Shown piece by piece: positions 36,028-44,415 of a stretch of DNA of 64,000 bases. Source of the DNA: an uncultured Oscillospiraceae bacterium (lineage in GTDB: Bacteria > Bacillota_A > Clostridia > Oscillospirales > Acutalibacteraceae); the NCBI GenBank assembly GCA_910589395.1, contig CAJUTL010000012.1, forward strand, positions 12,605 through 76,604. Reading direction: 5' to 3'. Numbering within the stretch: the first letter of the stretch is position 1; each line of letters begins with the position of its first letter. The position numbers were made by a program, and so were the translations under genes. The notes beneath the pieces were generated by a model. It saw nothing but the letters and a program-made list of their open reading frames with translations, was not told the origin of the DNA and made no database searches.

Positions 36028-36050
36028 TGCGGAATGGTGTAGGTTTCCGT
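36028..36050 (+). repeat. Left inverted repeat of a putative invertible segment
   Basis: 23 bp beginning TGCGGAA and ending GGTTTCCGT; 22 of 23 positions match the reverse complement of 36165-36187. The copy is itself an imperfect dyad (CGGAA ... TTTCCG), the shape of a serine-recombinase crossover site. It lies between the methylase ribosome binding site and the promoter at 36077. Confidence 0.8.
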
Positions 36051-36076
36051 AAACGCCCATTTTCTTGCTTCCTCAA

Positions 36077-36085
36077 AGTATACCA
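36077..36085 (-). promoter_or_regulatory. Extended -10 promoter inside the putative invertible segment
   Basis: On the minus strand TGGTATACT reads toward the methylase gene (expected start near 36070). No good -35; the TGn extension can compensate. Confidence 0.45.
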
Positions 36086-36164
36086 CGGCAACAGTAAATT
36101 TTCCATAGCTTTTTTGTGATTTTCTTCGCTGAACAGCAAATGAAAACCTAACCTCTTCAAGGCC

Positions 36165-36187
36165 ACGGAAACCTACACCTTTCCGCA
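36165..36187 (-). repeat. Right inverted repeat of the putative invertible segment
   Basis: ACGGAAACC ... TTTCCGCA, the inverted partner of 36028-36050 with one mismatch. It lies 12 bp beyond the stop codon of the small serine recombinase. Both repeats are followed on the plus strand by the exact 12-mer AAACGCCCATTT (36051-36062 and 36189-36200). Confidence 0.8.
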
Positions 36188-36198
36188 GAAACGCCCAT

Positions 36199-36807
36199 TT
36201 ACGGTAATATGGCTTTTTCGTAGACCGCCGCCTTGTCACGAAAGGTGGACAGCGGCAGTCCACAGGCTCTTGCCGCTGTTGTGCAGGTGATCTCACCGCT
36301 TTTCCAGCGTTGATAGTTCTCATGGAAGTTTTCCGGCAGCGGCAGGGGTGGTCTGCCGAACCGTATCCCCTTGGCCTTTGCCGCCGCGATGCCCTCAGCC
36401 TGACGCTGGCGGATGTTGGTACGCTCGTTCTCCGCTACAAAGGACAGCACTTGCAGGACAATATCACTGAGGAAGGTTCCCATCAGATCCTTGCCCCGGC
36501 GGGTGTCCAGCAGCGGCATATCCAGTACCACGATGTCAATGCCCTTTTCCTTGGTGAGGATGCGCCACTGTTCCAGGATTTCGCCATAATTCCGTCCCAG
36601 CCGGTCGATGCTCTTGATGTAGAGCAAGTCGCCCGGCTTGAGTTTTTTTACCAGCTTCTTGTACTGGGGCCGGTTGAAGTCCTTGCCGGACTGCTTATCC
36701 ATAAAGATGTTCTTTTCGGAAACAGCCATTTCGCACAATGCAATCAACTGGCGATCCTCGTTCTGTTCCCTGGTGCTGACACGGATATAGCCGTAGATGT
36801 TTGACAA
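36199..36807 (-). CDS. Small serine recombinase (resolvase/invertase family)
   Basis: 202 residues. Catalytic serine S11 in YGYIRVSTREQN, arginine-bearing SIDRLGRNYGE, the E-helix NERTNIRQRQAEGIAAAKAKG, and a C-terminal helix-turn-helix (ITCTTAARACGLPLSTFRDK). Length and layout fit Tn3-type resolvases and Hin/Pin-type invertases; motif reading cannot separate the two. It lies between the palindrome array (its upstream side) and the 23-bp inverted repeats (downstream), which are candidate substrates. Confidence 0.9.
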   Translation of the reverse strand: MSNIYGYIRVSTREQNEDRQLIALCEMAVSEKNIFMDKQSGKDFNRPQYKKLVKKLKPGDLLYIKSIDRLGRNYGEILEQWRILTKEKGIDIVVLDMPLLDTRRGKDLMGTFLSDIVLQVLSFVAENERTNIRQRQAEGIAAAKAKGIRFGRPPLPLPENFHENYQRWKSGEITCTTAARACGLPLSTFRDKAAVYEKAILP

Positions 36808-36847
36808 TTTCTCACCTCCGCTGTTCGATTCCCTTTCACTTTTCTAT

Positions 36848-37413
36848 ACTGAAGTGGTGCGGGTCAAAATGAATCGCACCACTTTAGTACGGTAAAACTG
36901 CTCATGAGCAAAATCAACGGGCCGTTTTGACCCGTTGATGCTTGCGCTGATGATATGGTGCGGTCATTTTTTGTCCGCACCGCTTTGATCCACCACATAT
37001 TGGCATCTGCCAAATCAACTGCTCAAATTGAACAGTTGATGTGCTCTCTAACAGCATGACATGGTGCGGGTCAAAACGACCCGCACCACAATACCGAAAA
37101 TCAACGGGTAACTTTTGTCCGTTGATTCCATATTACGATAGCTGGTGGTGACCAATCTGGTCACCACCACAAATTTCGGCAGCCACTGCTGAAAATCACT
37201 GATTATAGCTGTTTCTATCTTGGAAAAGTGGGGTGGACAGAATTTGTCCATCCCATGTTGACGGCATCAGTGGTTCGTTTTGAACCACTGATTTTGCTAT
37301 GTGACCAAATTGATCACTTACCAGGGCAACGGTTCAAAATGAACCGTTGATCCAGAAAGATGTGGTAATGGGTCATTTTGGACCATTATCAAAATCAAAT
37401 GACCAGTTTGGTC
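36848..37413. repeat. Array of ~13 alternating palindromes
   Basis: No gene. Imperfect palindromes of about 17-40 bp lie every 30-58 bp, each with an A/T-rich ~5-nt centre. Type A arms resemble TGGTGCGG/CCGCACCA (36852-36884, 36957-36981, 37062-37088, 37143-37169, 37230-37254, 37301-37317, 37364-37390). Type B arms resemble ATCAACGG/CCGTTGAT (36913-36939, 37014-37040, 37099-37127, 37266-37292, 37327-37349, 37401-37413, and a decayed unit near 37185-37202). The two types alternate strictly. Arms vary between units, yet each pair remains complementary. Confidence 0.85.
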
Positions 37414-37421
37414 GCCTGGTC

Positions 37422-37652
37422 TTATCGCTCATGCTTCTTCCAGATGATGTCATAGCCCAGCACGTTGGCCAGTTCCACAGCCTCGCCGTAGCGGAGGGAA
37501 CCGCGCCGTAGTTTGCCGGACAGGTTGGGAACACTGGCACTCCAGCCGTACTCGTCTGCCAGATAGTCCACCACCTCCGTCATGGTCATGCCAGCCCGGA
37601 CGATATAGGACTTGATCTCATTTCGATAGACTTCTGCTTTTTTCATGTTCAT
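37422..37652 (-). CDS. Small helix-turn-helix-like protein
   Basis: 76 residues beginning MNMKKAEVYRNEIKSYIVRA. The pattern AGMTMTEVVDYLADEYGW, VPNLSGKLRRGSLRYGEAVE, LANVLGYDI resembles the compact HTH family I know as DUF6471. GAGAGGAA lies before the ATG. It immediately follows the palindrome array and could bind it; that is inference. The frame is open upstream to 37790 but without a good site. Confidence 0.65.
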   Translation of the reverse strand: MNMKKAEVYRNEIKSYIVRAGMTMTEVVDYLADEYGWSASVPNLSGKLRRGSLRYGEAVELANVLGYDIIWKKHER

Positions 37653-38276
37653 GGGTAAATTTTTCCTCTCTTTTGGCTCACCCTGTGGTATAATGGGTAT
37701 GCGAGTGTGCGAGGCCTGTTCGCCGCAGAGTGTTGTTTGTCGGTATCGGATTGTTTGTTCAGATTTTCGCCTGTGATGCCTTGCCCGCATAGACTGTCCT
37801 TTGACTTTGCCGATGAGTACGCTTTTTTATTGAATAGAGAAAAGGTGTACCGGCTAGCATACTGCATTCACCATTGAGCGCAGTGCTCTTTGATACAGAT
37901 ACAGGTACGCAAACAACCGATTATTCGCAGATTTCACAAGGCTTGAATCTAAACTGCGATTTTAGGCGCCGTTCTCCCCGAATGCCGTTCCTGCCCGGAA
38001 TCTTACCCCGGCGTACTGCTTCCCTTGGTGCGCTCCTATCATGGCGGCACTTCGCCGGAAAGCATATCCCATTCGGACGGTCATGCAATTTTCAAGGTTC
38101 AATGGTGTGTGTCAGGTACATTGTAGCGAAAAAATACGCCCCTTCCCGTATATCCAAGAGGATGGAAAAGGGCGGCAAATCGGCGTGATTTCCACGCTTA
38201 TGGAGAAATTGTAAATCGTTGCATAAGCTGTTGCCTGGCGTAGGACAAAGTGGTATAATAAAGGAAAAGGTACGAC
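37653..38276. other. Regulatory intergenic region of the element
   Basis: 624 bp between divergent small regulator genes. No convincing gene: a 104-codon frame at 37874-38188 lacks a ribosome binding site and recognisable sequence. It contains a TATAAT at 37689-37694 on the plus strand without a clear -35, and the promoter at 38231-38259. Nothing else is identified. Confidence 0.5.
38231..38259 (+). promoter_or_regulatory. Promoter for the XRE-type regulator
   Basis: TTGCCT at 38231-38236 and TATAAT at 38254-38259, 17-nt spacer, then AAAGGAAAAGG and ATG at 38277: a very short leader. Confidence 0.75.
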
Positions 38277-39113
38277 ATGAACATAAAACTTACCATTCAA
38301 GAGCGATTAAAGGACTTGCGGACAGAGCGGAAGATGACCTTGGAGCAACTTTCTGAAGCTACTGGCCTATCCCGCGCTGCTCTTGGAAAATATGAAGCAG
38401 ATGATTTCAAAGATATCAGCCCGTTCAGCATCGCTACCCTTGCAAAATTTTATGGCGTATCTACGGATTACCTGTTGGGCCTGACAGAACAAAAAAATCA
38501 CTCAGACACAACCCTTGCCGAGTTGCATCTGAGTGATGATGCGATTGATGTACTTAGAAATGTAAATTTCAATAAGCGGCTGTTGTCGGAAATGCTTTGC
38601 CATCCTGATTTCCAGAGAATGATGCTGGATGCGGAGATTTTCGTTGACCGAATCGCCGATATGCGGATCAACGATATGAACGCTGTCTTGGAAGCTGTCC
38701 GACAAATGCTCTTGGCGAAACAGGAAACAAAGAATGACTTGTATCTGCGAACACTGGAGTTGGCACAAGTCCAGGAGGAAGAGTATTTTGGCTATGTAGT
38801 CGCTGAGGATTTGAACCGGATACTTCATGGAATCCGGGATGCACACAAAGCTGACCGAACAACTGCCGATCAAACTTCTGTCGCAGTTGAAACACAGGCG
38901 CAACTGCAAGAAATTATGTCCTTTGAGGGCAGTGCCGAAGAAAAGAAGGCCAGATTTTTCCTTGCTAATTTGGGAATCGACTATGACGCTATTACCAAAG
39001 AGCAGTTTGTAACTGTAATTGAGGTGCTGAGGTTATCAAAACATATGAATAGCCCAATTAGTCAAAGAGGCAAGACAAAACAACATCGTAATATACAAAA
39101 GAGTAGAAAATGA
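38277..39113 (+). CDS. XRE-family transcriptional regulator
   Basis: 278 residues. N-terminal helix-turn-helix (LKDLRTERKMTLEQLSEATG ... YGVSTDYLLGL, about 8-70), then a helical domain of unknown family to the end, which is basic (HRNIQKSRK). It precedes the gaj pair by 92 bp in the same direction and probably controls it or element maintenance. Lower G+C than the host genes, like the gaj genes. Confidence 0.85.
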   Translation: MNIKLTIQERLKDLRTERKMTLEQLSEATGLSRAALGKYEADDFKDISPFSIATLAKFYGVSTDYLLGLTEQKNHSDTTLAELHLSDDAIDVLRNVNFNKRLLSEMLCHPDFQRMMLDAEIFVDRIADMRINDMNAVLEAVRQMLLAKQETKNDLYLRTLELAQVQEEEYFGYVVAEDLNRILHGIRDAHKADRTTADQTSVAVETQAQLQEIMSFEGSAEEKKARFFLANLGIDYDAITKEQFVTVIEVLRLSKHMNSPISQRGKTKQHRNIQKSRK

Positions 39114-39205
39114 TAGGAATTAAAAACTGGATATTATGGTTGTTTAGAGACATATCCTTTCACACATTGTAATATCGTTTGCTGTTGGAAAGCAGGTAAC
39201 TAAAT

Positions 39206-41347
39206 ATGTATTTGAAATATATTCAAATTGTCAATTTCAAAAACTTAAAGTCTGCTCGTTTTGAGTTTTCTAAAGGAGCCAATACGATTATTGGTGAAAA
39301 CGATTCCGGAAAATCCAATGCATTAACCGCTATGCGGATATTGTTAGATGACAGCTATTACTATAATACAAAGCGGCTTAAGGAAACTGATTTTTCATAT
39401 GCATTAGGTGATTGGAGAGGTCATTGGATAATAATTTCTGCCTTTTTTGATGAAATATCCAACGAAGATAAAAAAAGCGAATTTTGTTCTGAATTAACAC
39501 CAGCTGAAGAAAATACTGATTTCTTAAAATCGTATATTCGGTGTAGCGACAAAGGATATGGTACGGTCACTTTATTTATTCGTCCGTGTAAATCTAAGCG
39601 GTCTGAATTAGCGGAGGCATCTCAAAATGGAAGATTTGAAGCCGTCCGCTCTCAAATAAAGTTGAGTGATTATGAATTTTATTATACGTCGAGATCTCAA
39701 GCAGATTTTACAGATGAAAATTTGTATCGTTCGATTGTAGGTGACATCTTAGCTGGGGAATATGCTTCTCCCGAAAATGATGATAGTGCTATTCTCGGAT
39801 CAAAAATTGATATGATGAATGTCTGGCAGCATATTTCAACTGTATTTATCGATGCTCTGCGAGATGTTGAGAGCGAACTTCGAAAGCCTAAAAATCCCAT
39901 ACGACAAATGATTGATACTATTGAAGGTGACATTCCTGAGTCAGATATTATTGACATTAAAAAGAAAATTTCTGCGCTCAACTTAAAGATTTCAAGTATT
40001 CCTCAAATTTCTGATATTGGAAACCAAATTAACAAAAAACTTCTTGAAATGATTGGAACGGTATATTCTCCTGATATAAAGTTAGAATCTCGTTTAAAAG
40101 AAGATTTTGCGACACTTGCCCGATATTTAGCAATAGCTCCTTCAAAGCAGAACGATATTGATTTGTTGGGCCTAGGTCATCTTAATATTTTGTATATTGC
40201 CATGAAGTTGGTTGAGTTTGAAGCTAATAGAAGTCGTGAACTTTTAAACATTATGATTATCGAAGAGCCGGAGGCCCATATCCACACGCACATTCAAAAA
40301 ACGCTATTTGATAATCTTCAAGTTACACATTCCTATACACAAGTTATAATGTCTACACATTCTACGCACCTCTCAGAAGTATCTGATATTGAAAAAGTAA
40401 ACATTATGAAAAAAGTTGATGAGCAATGTTCTTGTGTGATGAGGCCCACCAACGGATTAGACAATTTTGGAAAAGACATGCTCAACCACAAAGGATTACC
40501 ATTTACACAAGTCCTATCCAGATATTTGGATGCCAAGCGAAGCGTTTTACTGTTTTCAAAAGGAATTATCCTTGTTGAAGGAGATGGTGAGGAGATTTTG
40601 ATCCCAGCTCTAATTAAAAAAGTCCTGGGAGTTTCTCTCGATGAAATGGGGATTGGACTTGTTAATGTCGGAAGTGTGGGTTTTGAAAATATCGCCTGTA
40701 TTTTTGATGAAACCCGCTTGCAAAGACGATGTGCAATTGTGACGGATTTAGATGCAACCATTGATGGTGCAAAAAGATGCAGTGAAGAAGCAAAGAAAAG
40801 AGGCATATCAAGGAAAGAGAAACTATTTAATCTTTTTGGTTCAAACCCTTATGTTGAAGCTTTCTATGCTCCCCATACGCTTGAAGTGGATTTCGCTAAT
40901 ATAGAAAATAATAAACAATTTGTATATTCAGTTATAAAGGACACTTATACACAAGCTGATGCGAAAAATAAGCATATTAAAGCAATTAAATCAGGGACAC
41001 CCGCTGAAAGATATGATTCTATTCTTACCGTTGCAGAGCATCTTCATAAAGGGTGGTACGCCACATTACTTGCTTCAAAAATTGATCCCAGTGCCATTAT
41101 TCCAATGTATATACTTTATGCAGTTGCTTATGTTGCAAAGGATGTTGCATCATCAGACTTATTTTGGAAGATGGTGAGGTACTCATTTGGCACATACGAT
41201 TTAGGTGCTGAATATAATGAAATGAAACTACAATTTACGAATGCTACTACAGAGGAAATTGATAGTCTAATTGAGGATTTTTGCAGTGAGTTTCCAGAAG
41301 ATATGGTTACTGTTTTCATCAAAAAGGTAGGTAAGCTGAATGCCTGA
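39206..41347 (+). CDS. gajA: OLD-family ATP-dependent nuclease, GajA-like
   Basis: 713 residues. AAA/ABC-type ATPase: Walker A GENDSGKS at about 30-37 and Walker B region IMIIEEPEAHIHTH near 348. A TOPRIM nuclease domain contains ILVEGDGEE (about 455-463) and VTDLDATID (about 512). This ATPase-TOPRIM layout next to a UvrD-like helicase gene is the Gabija signature, in which GajA cuts DNA when nucleotide pools fall. It is longer than the first described GajA (about 580), with a C-terminal extension. The stop overlaps gajB by 8 bp. AT-rich, probably acquired from another source than its neighbours. Confidence 0.88.
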   Translation: MYLKYIQIVNFKNLKSARFEFSKGANTIIGENDSGKSNALTAMRILLDDSYYYNTKRLKETDFSYALGDWRGHWIIISAFFDEISNEDKKSEFCSELTPAEENTDFLKSYIRCSDKGYGTVTLFIRPCKSKRSELAEASQNGRFEAVRSQIKLSDYEFYYTSRSQADFTDENLYRSIVGDILAGEYASPENDDSAILGSKIDMMNVWQHISTVFIDALRDVESELRKPKNPIRQMIDTIEGDIPESDIIDIKKKISALNLKISSIPQISDIGNQINKKLLEMIGTVYSPDIKLESRLKEDFATLARYLAIAPSKQNDIDLLGLGHLNILYIAMKLVEFEANRSRELLNIMIIEEPEAHIHTHIQKTLFDNLQVTHSYTQVIMSTHSTHLSEVSDIEKVNIMKKVDEQCSCVMRPTNGLDNFGKDMLNHKGLPFTQVLSRYLDAKRSVLLFSKGIILVEGDGEEILIPALIKKVLGVSLDEMGIGLVNVGSVGFENIACIFDETRLQRRCAIVTDLDATIDGAKRCSEEAKKRGISRKEKLFNLFGSNPYVEAFYAPHTLEVDFANIENNKQFVYSVIKDTYTQADAKNKHIKAIKSGTPAERYDSILTVAEHLHKGWYATLLASKIDPSAIIPMYILYAVAYVAKDVASSDLFWKMVRYSFGTYDLGAEYNEMKLQFTNATTEEIDSLIEDFCSEFPEDMVTVFIKKVGKLNA

Positions 41348-43079
41348 TTTATCCGATGTTTTAAAAGGGCTTTCGTTAGAACAAGAAGTTGCGTGTACAG
41401 ACCCTGGTAATATTTTGCTCACTGCTTGTCCAGGTAGCGGTAAAACCCGAACACTGACTCGCAGGCTGGCATATCAGGCGTTTCAAAAACCATTTTCTCA
41501 AAAGTTAAATATAGCAATAACATATACGAATAGGGCCGCAGAAGAAATCATGAACCGTCTTACTGACATGGATGTTGACTTAGCAAATATTTGGACAGGG
41601 ACGATTCATCAGTTTTGTATGCGATTTATTATTCGTCCCTATGCCATGTATTCCAATAGATTAAGCAAAGGTTATACAATCATAGACGAGTTCGTAAAAA
41701 GCGAATACGGAAAAAGATTTGCTAAAGAGTTAGGGATAAATTTAAACTATTATGATAATCCTTTCCAATACTCAGATGTTGTCAACAAATATGAACAAAC
41801 TCTTACAGAGAAAAAAGAAATTGATTTTGAAATGATTCTTCGGTTTTCCGATGAACTGTTGGAGCATTGTCCATTCATTTGTGCAAACATCGCCTCTACA
41901 GTAAACAGCATTTTAGTAGATGAATTTCAAGACACAAATGAACTCCAATACACCATTCTTGCTAGAATTTTTAAGAAAAACAAGGCAATTAGTATCATGT
42001 TTGTCGGTGATACCAATCAGGCAATATACGGTTCGCTTGGAGGAGTTGCAAAATGCAAGATAGAATTAGATTCACTTTTTGAAACAACATTTCAGGAAAT
42101 GGCACTTACGGGGTGCTATCGTTCCACTCAGCGTTTAGTGGATTTATATAGTAATTTTGAAGTTTCTAAGATTTCTGCATATTCGGTTGCAGAAATTAAA
42201 AATATTACTGGAACAATAAGCTACTGCAAATCGATTTCCAAGGATAGTTTAGCTACTGAAATTGTAACTATTATAAATTCTGAGTTAAAATCCGGAAAGA
42301 AAGCAGAGGAAATTTGTGTTCTGGCACCACAGTGGTCTATGCTACTAAATTTGTCGCGAAATCTTCGCTTGCAGCTTCCAGATATTTCATTTGATGCGCC
42401 GGATATTTCGCCGATAAAATATGATCCCTTGAATCCGTTGTTCTTGTTAGCAAAATTGCTATTCATGCCTGCAGGAGAAAATGTTTCTCTTAGGAAACGA
42501 ATTGCAAGTGAATTCATTTCATTTATTCGAGATGATTTTAAAGTTGAAGTACCCGATAATATTCAAAATTATGATATTCTCTCTGCGGTTAATCGTTGTA
42601 GGGAAATAGATAATGACGGCATTACATGTTTAAGAGAAGCGATTAACAGTGTAGCTCTTTTGCTCAAAATTGATATAAGCAAAGAAGTGACTCTTCTTGA
42701 TTTGATAAATCATTTTTTTGATAAAATCGATGATCGAGTAAAACGATATTCGCTCTCCACGGACTATGATTCAATTGGCAAATACTTTAGGGAGAAAGAG
42801 GGGGTTGTTGTTTCTACAATTCATGGCGTAAAAGGTGAAGAGTATACCACAGTCATTGCAACAGGTCTGCTAAATGGATATTTGCCGCACTGGGATTATA
42901 TAATGAAACCAGAGAAACAATCTCTTCGAAAAACGGAAACATTAAAATTGCTTTATGTTCTTTGCTCAAGAGCAAAGCAAAATTTGTATTTGTTTAGTGA
43001 AACTGGATACAGAACAAGGAGCGGGACAGAATACACCCCAACAAATGAACTGTCATTAATTGCCCATATGTTAACTTAA
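41340..43079 (+). CDS. gajB: UvrD/Rep-family helicase, GajB-like
   Basis: 579 residues, superfamily 1 helicase: Walker A TACPGSGKTRTLTRR (about 28-42), motif II LVDEFQDTNELQ, motif III GDTNQAIYG, motif V TIHGVKGEEYTTVI and motif VI LYVLCSRAKQNLYL. In Gabija, GajB is thought to sense DNA ends and consume nucleotides, which activates GajA. It overlaps gajA by 8 bp, and a terminator follows at 43090. Slightly longer than the first described GajB. Confidence 0.88.
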   Translation: MPDLSDVLKGLSLEQEVACTDPGNILLTACPGSGKTRTLTRRLAYQAFQKPFSQKLNIAITYTNRAAEEIMNRLTDMDVDLANIWTGTIHQFCMRFIIRPYAMYSNRLSKGYTIIDEFVKSEYGKRFAKELGINLNYYDNPFQYSDVVNKYEQTLTEKKEIDFEMILRFSDELLEHCPFICANIASTVNSILVDEFQDTNELQYTILARIFKKNKAISIMFVGDTNQAIYGSLGGVAKCKIELDSLFETTFQEMALTGCYRSTQRLVDLYSNFEVSKISAYSVAEIKNITGTISYCKSISKDSLATEIVTIINSELKSGKKAEEICVLAPQWSMLLNLSRNLRLQLPDISFDAPDISPIKYDPLNPLFLLAKLLFMPAGENVSLRKRIASEFISFIRDDFKVEVPDNIQNYDILSAVNRCREIDNDGITCLREAINSVALLLKIDISKEVTLLDLINHFFDKIDDRVKRYSLSTDYDSIGKYFREKEGVVVSTIHGVKGEEYTTVIATGLLNGYLPHWDYIMKPEKQSLRKTETLKLLYVLCSRAKQNLYLFSETGYRTRSGTEYTPTNELSLIAHMLT

Positions 43080-43089
43080 CCTTATATTG

Positions 43090-43130
43090 AAAGGCACGAT
43101 ACCCCCTGATTTAAAGGTATCGTGCCTTTT
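43090..43130 (+). terminator. Intrinsic terminator after gajB
   Basis: AAAGGCACGATACC and GGTATCGTGCCTTTT, a 14-bp stem with 12-nt loop. Confidence 0.88.
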
Positions 43131-43175
43131 CCCAATCCCGCCTGACAGGTGCTGCAATTATCTTTTCTGTGAATT

Positions 43176-43218
43176 ACTGTTTTACGGACACCCATCTAAT
43201 CACGAGGCGTCCTTTTTT
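43176..43218 (-). repeat. Right terminal inverted repeat of the element
   Basis: ACTGTTTTACGG ... CACGAGGCGTCCTTTTTT, the inverted counterpart of 26669-26712. The outermost GGCGTCC with flanking T-run also looks like one arm of a terminator shared by the convergent host genes. Confidence 0.75.
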
Positions 43219-43247
43219 TATATTTTTGGGAAGATAGATTCCATAAC

Positions 43248-44414
43248 TCAATCGATCACTCTGCATCGGATAATGGGCTCCAGAGTTTTTAAGCTTTCCA
43301 CAGCCTCCGGGGATAGCTGTCCTGAAACGTCCAGAATGGTATAGGCGTACTCGCCTTTTGATTTGCTCTGCATGTTTTCAATGTTGATACCTGCCTTGCC
43401 GCAGGCGGAAGCCAGCACGGCGATGGTATTGGGAATATTTTTGTGGATCAGACAGATTCGTATCGTGTTCGGATCCCGGGGCATGGAAAGTGCGGGGAAG
43501 TTCACAGAATTGCGGATATTACCGGTTTCCAGATACTCTCTGAGCTGCTCCGCCGCCATGATCGCGCAGTTCTCCTCGCTTTCCGGGGTGGAAGCGCCCA
43601 GGTGGGGAAGAGCCACCACATTTTCAGCGCCGATCAGACTGTCGTCCGGGAAATCTGTTGCGTAGGCGGAAAGCTTTCCACTTTCCAGCGCCTTCAAGAG
43701 AGCGGCGGAATCCACCAGCTCACCCCTGGCAAAATTCAGAAGCCTTGCGCCGTCCTTCATTTTGGCAATGGATTTTTCTCCGATCATTCCGCGGGTTTCC
43801 GGCGTCAGGGGCAGATGAAGCGTGATATAGTCGCAGCTTTCACAGATATCTTCAAAGGTGGGGGAGTGCCGTACCGCGCTGGAAAGCCGCCAGGCAGAAT
43901 CCACCGAGAGGAAGGGGTCATAGCCGTATACGGTCATGCCCAGCTGCTCCGCGGCGTTTGCCACCAGAATGCCGATGGCGCCCAGGCCTACCACACCCAG
44001 AGTTTTGCCCTGGATCTCAGGCCCGGCAAAGGCGCTTTTTCCTTTTTCTACCAGCTTTCCCACCTCATCTCCCTTTCCCTTCAGGGTCTTGACCCAGTCT
44101 GTAGAGGCCGTGATCTTTCTGGAGGTGAGAAACAGCGCGCAGAGCACCAGTTCTTTTACCGCGTTGGCGTTGGCTCCGGGAGTATTGAAAACCACGATTC
44201 CCTTCTCGGTACAGGCGTCTACCGGAATATTGTTGACGCCCGCTCCGGCTCTGGCGATGGACAGCAGCTTTTCTCCAAAGGGCATGTCATGCATGGAAGC
44301 GGAGCGCACCAGAATCCCGTCCGGCGATTGTTCCTCTGTGGAGATCGCGTAGTCGTCTCCGAAACGGTTCAGCCCCAGGGGACTGATTTTATTTAAGCAC
44401 TGGATTTGATACAT
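43248..44414 (-). CDS. serA: D-3-phosphoglycerate dehydrogenase
   Basis: First step of serine synthesis. 388 residues: NAD-binding GVVGLGAIGILVANAAEQLG, catalytic arginine in LLNFARGELVDSA, LPHLGASTPES near the active-site histidine, and a C-terminal ACT domain (IAVLASACGKAGINIENMQS) expected to bind an amino-acid effector. It follows serC with a 1-nt gap, forming a serine operon. It ends just outside the mobile element, which has taken up its downstream terminator region. Confidence 0.93.
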   Translation of the reverse strand: MYQIQCLNKISPLGLNRFGDDYAISTEEQSPDGILVRSASMHDMPFGEKLLSIARAGAGVNNIPVDACTEKGIVVFNTPGANANAVKELVLCALFLTSRKITASTDWVKTLKGKGDEVGKLVEKGKSAFAGPEIQGKTLGVVGLGAIGILVANAAEQLGMTVYGYDPFLSVDSAWRLSSAVRHSPTFEDICESCDYITLHLPLTPETRGMIGEKSIAKMKDGARLLNFARGELVDSAALLKALESGKLSAYATDFPDDSLIGAENVVALPHLGASTPESEENCAIMAAEQLREYLETGNIRNSVNFPALSMPRDPNTIRICLIHKNIPNTIAVLASACGKAGINIENMQSKSKGEYAYTILDVSGQLSPEAVESLKTLEPIIRCRVID

Positions 44415-44415
44415 G

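Larger units (their letters stand above)
26669..43218. mobile_element. Integrative mobilizable element with two defence modules
   Basis: About 16.5 kb between matching inverted ends (26669-26712 and 43176-43218). It contains a large serine recombinase for integration/excision, relaxase and oriT for mobilization by a helper, a restriction-modification-like module with a small serine recombinase, regulators, and a Gabija-like pair. No mating-pair formation genes are present, so it is an IME rather than a self-transmissible ICE. Composition is mosaic: the gaj genes are about one-third G+C in lines I counted, versus about half or more for flanking host genes. Exact crossover points are not determined. 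Confidence 0.85.

Noticed and set aside
36008..36166. Upstream extension of the methylase gene to an ATG at 36166
   Set aside because: The extension runs through the inverted repeats and the promoter. The GTG at 36007 has an AGGAGGAGG site, and the extra sequence is unlike methylases.
37048..37251. A 67-codon frame within the palindrome array
   Set aside because: It is made of the palindromes themselves, and its codons would be fixed by the hairpin symmetry.
36848..37413. CRISPR array
   Set aside because: Units are palindromes with varying arms, not identical direct repeats with unique spacers, and no cas genes are present.
37874..38188. A 104-codon frame in the regulatory gap of the element
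   Set aside because: No ribosome binding site, unusual composition and no recognisable sequence. It crosses a region without coding character.
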